Assembly: GCA_032718475.1 (NCBI GenBank)
Contig: JAUCBJ010006392.1
Coordinates: 1 to 51,113, forward strand
Reading direction: 5' to 3'
DNA from: Nemertoderma westbladi
Taxonomy: Eukaryota; Xenacoelomorpha; Nemertodermatida; Nemertodermatidae
DNA length: 51,113 nt
Each line of letters starts with the position of its first letter. Positions within the stretch are counted from its first letter, which is position 1. The notes below the pieces were generated by a model. That model was not told the DNA's origin. It did no database searches and saw only the letters and a list, made by a program, of their open reading frames with translations. Shown here one piece after another: positions 11,701 through 23,700 of this stretch. Position numbers and translations under genes: made by a program.

Positions 11701-14700
11701 AAGCTGGGCCGGGAATTCACAACGGGTAGAAAATCGGGGTCACTTTATTAAATTAGTCAAAGATACATTGCAGAGCCAGTATGTGCAGCAGTGGTGGTCT
11801 ACATTAGCTAACTCCCCAAAGGGAGACTTTTATATTAAAAATGTTTTTGTATTAAAAATAGATAATAAAAAAAAAGGCAGTGATTTTTATGTCCTTTTAT
11901 TTGACTTTTTTTGTCATTTTTTTTTTTACGAATTATGCATAATGACTTTTGTTGTCCTTTTAATGACTTTTATTGTCCTTTTAATGACTTTTTATGTATG
12001 TATTTCTTCAAACTGTCAGACTGCTGATTTCTGGACTGTCAGACAGTTGATTTCACTATGCCTGTGCCAAAACATTCCATGATTCCATGATTTATAGACT
12101 ATGAGGTAGATTTCCATATGCGCCTGTGGTAAAAAGACTCTATATTTAATAGTTTGTGGCTGTTGTCGATAATCGATTACCACATGACGTAGCAAAACAC
12201 TCATTTTATAGCCAAAAACAATTACCAATTGATGGAAAGGAGCAGGTCAAGGCCGAGTTTTCTAACCAAAACAATAAACAGTCACTTTATTAAATCGGGG
12301 AAAGGAGCAGGTTACAGAGACGGGATTTTCTAACCAAAACAATAAACGATCACTTAACTTGAGGGAAAGGAGCAGGTTACAGAGGCGGGATTTTCTAACC
12401 AAAACAATAAACGATCACTTAACTTATTGAGGGAAAGGAGCAGGTTACAGAGGCGGGATTTTCTAACCAAAACAATAAACGATCACTTAACTTATTGAGG
12501 GAAAGGAGCAGGTTACAGAGGCGGGATTTTCTAACCAAAACAATAAACGATCATTTAACAAATTGAGGGAAAGGGACAGGTTACAGAGGCGGAATTTTCT
12601 AACCAAAACAATAAACGACCACTTAACTAAGTGAGGGAAAGGGGCAGGTTACAGAGGCGGGATTTTCTAACCAAAACAATAAACGATCATTTAACTAATT
12701 GAGGGAAAGGAGCAAGTTACAGAGAAGGGATTTTCTAACCAAAACAATAAACGATAACATTACCAATTGAGAGAAAGGAGCAGGTTACAGAGGCGGGATT
12801 TTCTAACCAAAACAATAAACGATAACATTACCAATTGAGGGAAAGGAGCAGGTTACAGAGGCGGGATTTTCTAACCAAAACAATAAACGATCACTTAACT
12901 AATTGAGGGAAAGGAGCAGGTTAAGGCCGGATTTTCTAACCAAAACAATAAACAGTCACTTTACCAAATCAGGGAAAGGAGCAGGTTATCCGTAACACTA
13001 CTCAGACAGTAGTCATGATCCATTATTGATTATAAAACTAATACAGTAATAGGCCTAAATTATGTGAAAGGTATATCCACATTTTCCACAATCCTGCAAT
13101 CCAGTTTGGCCTATCAATTATTTAAAATTTATTAGCACAACCGGTAGGCCTACCATTACCGTATTTAAATGGTAGGCTACACAGTAGGCCTATAGCAGTA
13201 CCGGTGCCGGTAGCGGTACTAAAATACAGAAATACCTGCTTTATATCTACATCTGTACATAAAATACAGCAAAATAGTGCTATATATACTAATACCGGTA
13301 CTGATAGCCTGAGAGAACAGCAGTAGAGAAACCGGTAGCATGGAACCTAACATTAGACTTTTGGAGGACATAAAAAATAAAAAAAAAGGACAAAAAAAGG
13401 ATTTAAACGGACAATAAAAATTATTGCGAAAAAAAAATTAGGAGACGGGATCCATATAGAGGGAAATGAGAAGGTTTGTTGCATTTTTCTCGAAACCACA
13501 TTTTTTGGTGAGTGTTGTTCTGGCTCTTTGGTCACGATATTATAATATTATTAATAAAAATGTATGAACCCGGCGGCTTACCCTTAGTTACTTAATTCGT
13601 TGAATCTAAACACTAAGTAATTACTGTGTTAGATGTTTATGTTTAGTTTACTCGCTACTGGGAATTAATTGTATGAAACTGAATGATGTCATTTACTCTA
13701 GGGATTTACTTATAATTATTCCTTAACTTCAATAAATTATTATTCTTTGCGTAATGAAGCATTTGGAAGTTATATGAATAAACTAATTACCTGGCCATTC
13801 AGCTGTTCAACCCTCGCATTGAGTCCGACTACTTCGTCTTCTAAACGCCTCCTAGCGGCGGTGTATGAATCATTCTGTCGTACCAACACCGCCACCTCTC
13901 CGTCTCTCTCGGTCAACCGGCTCTGCAGCAACTCCAACAAACTCGCCGACCCAACAACTTCCGATTCCGCTGCAAAGGATGACGTCATCACGTCGCTGGC
14001 CGTAGGGGACAGTGACGTCACACTTAGTGTATCCGGGGGACGTTGGACCGAAGCGAGCGCCCTATTGGCCAGTTGTTCGCTCTCGACGGCGCGCCGCCTC
14101 TCAGTCTCCAGTAAGACCTCGAGTCGTCGCTGATTGGTCGACAACTCCTCCGCCCTCCGAGCCGCGGCGGCTGATTGGCCCACGGATTCCCCGAGTTTCC
14201 TCTCCAGGGACCCGACCCGGGCAGACAGCTTCCCGTTCTCCTCGGAGATCCGGGAATTCTCGCCGTTCAACGTCGCGACCAACTCGTCCAGCTGACTCAC
14301 CTTCCGCGAGAAGTGATTGGCTTTATCAACCGAGTGGCGTTCGGTTGCCATGGCTTCCATTAACTTGTGCTCGAGTGACGTAATCTTCTGGGAGAGCGCC
14401 AGTTCCTGTTTCTCGTGGTAGAGGGCGCGCGACGATAGAGTCGATTGTAGTCGCTCGATCTCCCGTACAAGCGGTTGGGTTGCCATGGATACATCGTCAC
14501 TCATATCAAGGGACCTAATAAAGTAAAAACATATTATATTATACAAAATATATTTGTGAAATATCGTGAAATATCATTTGCTGACTGTCTGTCTGTCTTT
14601 TTTCGACAGTTCTATTAAATAATGTGTTTTCCGATATAAAATTTCATAGCGATTTCGAATCTGATATCAGTTTTCGATTAGTTGATTAGATTGTTCTCGA

Positions 14701-17700
14701 GTTATGGCAACATTTGTAATTTCACCCAAAATTTTAAAATTTTTAATTCGTAATTTGGTGCAGCACATTTGTTACCAAAAAAGACCATAAAACACCTAAA
14801 AATTTCGATATTTTAAGAATCTGCGCCAAAAATTACCCTCTAGGTATCAAAACCATTAAAAAATATATATTTTTTAATTTCTCCAGTGTTCACTTTTGGT
14901 GCATGTATGGTTGGTCAGTTGTAATCAGGAGAAAATATGTCATTACACATTTTTCTCTCGAGGGCTTTTTTGGGACACTTTCTCTATCTACTTTTTAATA
15001 ACAACTCAACCGATTTTCGCTCTGTTTGCAGGATTATGTAGAGAAACATTGCGGGAAAAAATTGTGTTGACAGAATTTTGAAATTCTATTGCAAAAAAAA
15101 ATTATCGCATTTTTTGAGTAAAAGATCGCGAAATTTTAGACGTTTTTTTAAATATTTGGTCACTTTTGAAACGAAAAATGCCATAACTTTTTTTTATACA
15201 AATTTTTGCGCGCAATGTGTCTCTAACCCGGCAACAGAACGAAATCGGTTGAGAAATTAAAAAGTAGATAAATAAAGTTCCCAAAAGAGCCCTCGAGAGA
15301 AAAATGAGTACAATAATTGACATTACAACTTCCTCTTGATTACAACTGACCAAACATGAATCAAAATCGAATACTTTTCAAATTTAAAAAAAACCATCTT
15401 CTTGTTGATACCTAAAGGGTAGTTTTGGCGTTGATTCCGAAAATAGCAAAATATTTGTGTGTTTGATGGTCTTTTTTGGTGTGAAAACTGGTGCTGGACC
15501 AAAATTAAAAATCTTCAAATTTTGTGAGAAAATTACAAAAGTTGCCATAACTCTAGAAATAATCATCTTATCGAATATTATCGCCATAAAATTTTATATC
15601 GGAAAACACATAAAAAGCTATATTTCTAACTGACTACCAACCAGCTCCTCTCTCGCACTCTACTGACTACCAACCAGCTCCTCTCTCGCACTCTACTGAC
15701 TACCAACCAGCTCCTCTCTCACACTCTACTGACTACCAACCAGCTCCTCTCTCGCACTCTACTGACTACCAACCAGCTCCTCTCTCGCACTCTACTGACT
15801 ACCAACCAGCTCCTCTCTCGCACTCTACTGACTACCAACCAGCTCCTCTCTCGCACTCTACTGACTACCAACCAGCTCCTCTCTCGCACTCTACTGACTA
15901 CCAACCAGCTCCTCTCTCGTACTCTACCGACTACCAACCAGCTCCTTGCACTCTACTGACTACCAACCAGCTCCTCTCCCGCACTCTACTGACTACCAAC
16001 CAGCTCCTCTCCCGCACTCTACTGACTACCAACCAGCTCCTCTCTCGTACTCTACCGACTACCAACCAGCTCCTTGCACTCTACTGACTACCAACCAGCT
16101 CCTCTCTCGTACTCTACCGACTACCAACCAGCTCCTTGCACTCTACTGACTACCAACCAGCTCCTCTCTCACACTCTACTGACTACCAACCAGCTCCTCT
16201 CTCGTACTCTACTGACTACCAACCAGCTCCTCTCTCGCACTCTACTGACTACCAACCAGCTCCTCTCTCACACTCTACTGACTACCAACCAGCTCCTCTC
16301 TCGTACTCTACCGACTACCAACCAGCTCCTTGCACTCTACTGACTACCAACCAGATCCTCTCTCGCACTCTACTGACTACCAACCAGCTCCTCTCTCGCA
16401 CTCTACTGACTACCAACCAGCTCCTCTCTCGCACTCTACTGACTACCAACCAGCTCCTCTCCCGCACTCTACTGACTACCAACCAGCTCCTCTCCCGCAC
16501 TCTACTGACTACCAACCAGCTCCTCTCTCGCACTCTACTGACTACCAACCAGCTCCTCTCCCGCACTCTACTGACTACCAACCAGCTCCTCTCTCGTACT
16601 CTACTGACTACCAACCAGCTCCTCTCTCGCACTCTACTGACTACCAACCAGCTCCTCTCTCACACTCTACTGACTACCAACCAGCTCCTCTCTCACACTC
16701 TACTGACTACCAACCAGCTCCTCTCTCGCACTCTACTGACTACCAACCAGCTCCTCTCTCACACTCTACTGACTACCAACCAGCTCCTCTCTCACACTCT
16801 ACTGACTACCAACCAGCTCCTCTCTCGTACTCTACTGACTACCAACCAGCTCCTCTCTCGCACTCTACTCACTACCAACCAGCTCCTCTCTCGCACTCTA
16901 CTCACTACCAACCAGCTCCTCTCTCGAACTCTACTGACTACCAACCAGCTCCTCTCTAGCACTCTACTGACTACCAACCAGCTCCTCTCTCGCACTCTAC
17001 TGACTACCAACCAGCTCCTCTCCCGCACTCTACTGACTACCAACCAGCTCCTCTCTCGTACTCTACTGACTACCAACCAGCTCCTCTCTCACACTCTACT
17101 GACTACCAACCAGCTCCTCTCTCGTACTCTACTGACTACCAACCAGCTCCTCTCTCGCACTCTACTCACTACCAACCAGCTCCTCTCTCGCACTCTACTC
17201 ACTACCAACCAGCTCATCTCTCGCACTCTACCGACTACCAACCAGCTCCTCTCTCACACTCTACTGACTACCAACCAGCTCCTCTCTCGAACTCTACTGA
17301 CTACCAACCAGCTCCTCTCTAGCACTCTACTGACTACCAACCAGCTCCTCTCTCGTACTCTACTGACTACCAACCAGCTCCTCTCTCGCACTCTACTGAC
17401 TACCAACCAGCTCCTCTCCCGCACTCTACTGACTACCAACCAGCTCCTCTCTCGCACTCTACTGACTACCAACCAGCTCCTCGCACTCTACTGACTACCA
17501 ACCAGATCCTCTCTCACACTCTACTGACTACCAACCAGCTCCTCTCTCGCACTCTACTGACTACCAACCAGCTCCTCTCTCACTCTACTGACTACCAACC
17601 AGCTCCTCTCTCACTCTACTGACTACCAACCAGCTCCTCTCTCGCACTCTACTGACTACCAACCAGCTCCTCGCACTCTACTGACTACCAACCAGCTCCT

Positions 17701-20700
17701 CTCTCACACTCTACTGACTACCAACCAGCTCCTCTCTCGCACTCTACTGACTACCAACCAGCTCCTCTCTCACACTCTACTGACTACCAACCAGCTCCTC
17801 TCTCACACTCTACTGACTACCAACCAGCTCCTCGCACTCTACTGACTACCAACCAGCTCCTCTCTTACACTCTACTGACTACCAACCAGCTCCTCTCTTA
17901 CACTCTACTGACTACCAACCAGATCCTCTCTCTCACTCTACTGACTACCAACCAGATCCTCTCTCGCACTCTACTGACTACCAACCAGCTCCTCTCTCGC
18001 ACTCTACTGACTACCAACCAGCTCCTCTCTCTCACTCTACTGACTACCAACCAGCTCCTCGCACTCTACTGACTACCAACCAGCTCCTCGCACTCTACTG
18101 ACTACCAACCAGCTCCTCTCCCGCACTCTACTGACTACCAACCAGATCCTCTCTCTCACTCTACTGACTACCAACCAGCTCCTCTCTCACACTCTACTGA
18201 CTACCAACCAGCTCCTCTCTCACACTCTACTGACTACCAACCAGCTCCTCTCTCACACTCTACTGACTACCAACCAGCTCCTCTCGCACTCTACTGACTA
18301 CCAACCAGCTCCTCTCTCGCACTCTACTGACTACCAACCAGCTCCTCTCTCACACTCTACTGACTACCAACCAGCTCCTCTCTCACACTCTACTGACTAC
18401 CAACCAGCTCCTCGCACTCTACTGACTACCAACCAGCTCCTCTCTCTCACTCTACTGACTACCAACCAGCTCCTCGCACTCTACTGACTACCAACCAGCT
18501 CCTCTCTCGCACTCTACTGACTACCAACCAGCTCCTCTCTCGCACTCTACTGACTACCAACCAGCTCCTCTCCCGCACTCTACTGACTACCAACCAGATC
18601 CTCTCTCGCACTCTACTGACTACCAACCAGATCCTCTCTCTCACTCTACTGACTACCAACCAGCTCCTCTCCCGCACTCTACTGACTACCAACCAGATCC
18701 TCTCTCGCACTCTACTGACTACCAACCAGCTCCTCTCTCGCACTCTACTGACTACCAACCAGCTCCTCTCCCGCACTCTACTGACTACCAACCAGATCCT
18801 CTCTCGCACTCTACTGACTACCAACCAGATCCTCTCTCTCACTCTACTGACTACCAACCAGCTCCTCTCCCGCACTCTACTGACTACCAACCAGATCCTC
18901 TCTCGCACTCTACTGACTACCAACCAGATCCTCTCTCTCACTCTACTGACTACCAACCAGCTCCTCTCTCGCACTCTACTGACTACCAACCAGCTCCTCT
19001 CTCGCACTCTACTGACTACCAACCAGCTCCTCTCTCACACTCTACTGACTACCAACCAGCTCCTCGCACTCTACTGACTACCAACCAGCTCCTCTCTCTC
19101 ACTCTACTGACTACCAACCAGCTCCACTCTCACACTCTACTGACTACCAACCAGCTCCTCTCTCGCACTCTACTGACTACCAACCAGCTCCTCTCCCGCA
19201 CTCTACTGACTACCAACCAGCTCCTCTCTCGTACTCTACTGACTACCAACCAGCTCCTCTCTCGCACTCTACTGACTACCAACCAGCTCCTCTCTCGCAC
19301 TCTACTGACTACCAACCAGCTCCTCTCTCGTACTCTACTGACTACCAACCAGCTCCTCGCACTATACTGACTACCAACCAGCTCCTCTCTCACACTCTAC
19401 TGACTACCAACCAGCTCCTCTCTAGCACTCTACTGACTACCAACCAGCTCCTCTCTCGTACTCTACTGACTACCAACCAGCTCCTCTCCCGCACTCTACT
19501 GACTACCAACCAGCTCCTCTCTCGTACTCTACTGACTACCAACCAGCTCCTCTCTCGCACTCTACTGACTACCAACCAGCTCCTCTCTCGCACTCTACTG
19601 ACTACCAACCAGCTCCTCTCTCACACTCTACTGACTACCAACCAGCACCTCTCTCGCACTCTACTGACTACCAACCAGCTCCTCTCTCGCACTCTACTGA
19701 CTACCAACCAGCTCCTCTCTCTCACTCTACTGACTACCAACCAGCTCCACTCTCACACTCTACTGACTACCAACCAGCTCCTCTCTCGCACTCTACTGAC
19801 TACCAACCAGCTCCTCTCTCGCACTCTACTGACTACCAACCAGCTCCTCTCTCACACTCTACTGACTACCAACCAGATCCTCTCTCACACTCTACTGACT
19901 ACCAACCAGCTCCTCTCTCACACTCTACTGACTACCAACCAGCTCCTCTCTCACACTCTACTAACTACCAACCAGCTCCCCTCTCGCACTCTACTGACTA
20001 CCAACCAGCTCCTCGCACTCTACTGACTACCAACCAGCTCCTCTCTCACACTCTACTGACTACCAACCAGCTCCTCTCTCACACTCTACTGACTACCAAC
20101 CAGCTCCTCGCACTCTACTGACTACCAACCAGCTCCTCGCACTCTACTGACTACCAACCAGCTCCTCTCTCACACTCTACTGACTACCAACCAGCTCCTC
20201 TCTCGTACTCTACTGACTACCAACCAGCTCCTCTCTCGTACTCTACTGACTACCAACCAGCTCCTCTCCCGCACTCTACTGACTACCAACCAGCTCCTCT
20301 CTCGTACTCTACCGACTACCAACCAGCTCCTCTCTCGCACTCTACTGACTACCAACCAGCTCCTCTCTTACACTCTACTGACTACCAACCAGCTCCTCTC
20401 TTACACTCTACTGACTACCAACCAGCTCCTCTCTCGTACTCTACCGACTACCAACCAGCTCCTCTCCCGCACTCTACTGACTACCAACCAGCTCCTCTCT
20501 CGTACTCTACCGACTACCAACCAGCTCCTCTCTCGCACTCTACTGACTACCAACCAGCTCCTCTCTCACACTCTACTGACTACCAACCAGCTCCTCTCTC
20601 GCACTCTACTGACTACCAACCAGCTCCTCTCCCGCACTCTACTGACTACCAACCAGCTCCTCTCTCGTACTCTACTGACTACCAACCAGCTCCTCTCTCG

Positions 20701-23700
20701 CACTCTACTGACTACCAACCAGCTCCTCTCTCGTACTCTACTGACTACCAACCAGCTCCTCGCACTCTACTGACTACCAACCAGCTCCTCTCTCACACTC
20801 TACTGACTACCAACCAGCTCCTCTCTCACACTCTACTGACTACCAACCAGCTCCTCTCTCTCACTCTACTGACTACCAACCAGCTCCACTCTCACACTCT
20901 ACTGACTACCAACCAGCTCCTCTCTCGCACTCTACTGACTACCAACCAGCTCCTCTCCCGCACTCTACTGACTACCAACCAGCTCCTCTCTCGTACTCTA
21001 CTGACTACCAACCAGCTCCTCTCTCGCACTCTACTGACTACCAACCAGCTCCTCTCTCGCACTCTACTGACTACCAACCAGCTCCTCTCTCACACTCTAC
21101 TGACTACCAACCAGCTCCTCGCACTCTACTGACTACCAACCAGCTCCTCTCTCTCACTCTACTGACTACCAACCAGCTCCACTCTCACACTCTACTGACT
21201 ACCAACCAGCTCCTCTCTCGCACTCTACTGACTACCAACCAGCTCCTCTCCCGCACTCTACTGACTACCAACCAGCTCCTCTCTCGTACTCTACTGACTA
21301 CCAACCAGCTCCTCTCTCGCACTCTACTGACTACCAACCAGCTCCTCTCTCGCACTCTACTGACTACCAACCAGCTCCTCTCTCGTACTCTACTGACTAC
21401 CAACCAGCTCCTCTCTCGCACTCTACTGACTACCAACCAGCTCCTCTCCCGCACTCTACTGACTACCAACCAGCTGCTCTCCCGCACTCTACTGACTACC
21501 AACCAGCTCCTCTCTCGTACTCTACTGACTACCAACCAGCTCCTCTCCCGCACTCTACTGACTACCAACCAGCTCCTCTCTCGTACTCTACTGACTACCA
21601 ACCAGCTCCTCTCGCACTCTACTGACTACCAACCAGCTCCTCTCTCGCACTCTACTGACTACCAACCAGCTCCTCTCTCGCACTCTACTGACTACCAACC
21701 AGCTCCTCTCTCGCACTCTACTGACTACCAACCAGCTCCTCTCTCACTCTACTGACTACCAACCAGCTCCTCTCTCACTCTACTGACTACCAACCAGCTC
21801 CTCTCTCACTCTACTGACTACCAACCAGCTCCTCTCTCGCACTCTACTGACTACCAACCAGCTCCACTCTCACACTCTACTGACTACCAACCAGCTCCTC
21901 TCTCACTCTACTGACTACCAACCAGCTCCTCGCACTCTACTGACTACCAACCAGATCCTCTCTCTCACTCTACTGACTACCAACCAGCTCCACTCTCACA
22001 CTCTACTGACTACTAACCAGCTCCTCTCTCACTCTACTGACTACCAACCAGCTCCTCTCTCGCACTCTACTGACTACCAACCAGATCCTCTCTCTCACTC
22101 TACTGACTACCAACCAGCTCCTCTCCCGCACTCTACTGACTACCAACCAGCTCCTCTCTCGCACTCTACTGACTACCAACCAGCTCCTCTCTCGCACTCT
22201 ACTGACTACCAACCAGCTCCTCGCACTCTACTGACTACCAACCAGCTCCTCTCCCGCACTCTACTGACTACCAACCAGCTCCTCTCTCGCACTCTACTGA
22301 CTACCAACCAGCTCCTCTCTCGCACTCTACTGACTACCAACCAGCGCCTCTCTCACACTCTACTGACTACCAACCAGCTCCTCTCTCGCACTCTACTGAC
22401 TACCAACCAGCTCCTCTCTCGCACTCTACTGACTAACAACCAGCTCCTCTCTCACACTCTACTGACTACCAACCAGCTCCTCTCTCGCACTCTACTGACT
22501 ACCAACCAGCTCCTCTCTCGCACTCTACTGACTACCAACCAGCTCCTCTCTCGCACTCTACTGACTACCAACCAGCTCCTCTCTCGCACTCTACTGACTA
22601 CCAACCGGCTCCTCTCTCGCACTCTACTGACTACCAACCTGGACTGTTGTTCAGTTAACTGGTTCCGTAATTCCTCAATCTCTTCCAACCAGCTCCTCTC
22701 TCGTACTCTACTTTCCTTCTCTACCGACTTTAACGTCGCTTGAGATTCGATCAACGCGGAACGCAGATAATCCGCACTGCTTCTCAACTTCTCATCTTCT
22801 TTGTCGAAATCCCGTCTCAACTCCTCCCGCACTTTCTATATATAAAATTATCTTAAAAGTTGTGTGAGCGGACAATAAAGTGTGTGAGCGGACAATAAAG
22901 TGTGTGAACTGACTATAAAGTTATGTGAAAAAAAAAATTATGTGAACGGTAAAATAAAGTTGTATGGCGAACTATAAAGTTTTGTGAAATGATTGTGGGC
23001 AACTCGAAGCTGTGCAAGGAAATATTTCAAATTCAGAATAAAAATAATAATAGTAACCTGCTTAACTTTGCTCTCCATTTCTACGAACTCAACCTGCTGT
23101 CTCGATCTCTCAGACTTCAGCTCCTGTGCATCTCTGTAAGCCGACTCCAAACTCAGCACCAACATATCTTGCTTCGCGTTACTTTCATCTAATAACCTCT
23201 GCAATCTCAACGATTCATCGCACTGCTCTTTCAACGATTTACCGATATCTTTATTGGTCGCTAAATGATAGGAGATACCGATTATAGTAAAATAATATTA
23301 TTATTATTGGTACGAATTACGCCCCGGCACGCCGGCAGGCTATAATTAAATATTCTAAAATATCGGAAATAGTTCATAATGGTACGATACCGGATATCTC
23401 TACTGGAGAATATCGTAAACGGATACATCGGTAGTAAAAATACCATTAGGCGCAATACAAATATAGTAAAAAAATATTATAAGGGTGCAATACAAATATA
23501 GTAAAAAAATATTATAAGGGCGCAATACACTTTAAAATATATGTTATGTATGTGCGAATTAAGCTGTAGTGAGGTGGGAGTGCATACTGTACGCATTGTA
23601 AATATTACTAAACGTTAATTTTCCATAGTAGACCGTACCCATGGTAGTTAGAACGTTAAGTAACCCCAGAGTATTCAAGAAGTTGTTGCCGCTTTTATGG

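Noticed and set aside
14012-14383. Plus-strand frames within exon 7
   Set aside because: They lie antisense to the conserved TMF1 coiled-coil exon and have no family resemblance; GC-rich coding DNA commonly leaves open antisense frames.
15632-22638. Regular 33-bp repeats resembling a CRISPR array or a repeat-protein gene
   Set aside because: There are no unique spacers, units are contiguous, the context is an animal intron, and the long frames on both strands follow from the 33-bp period.
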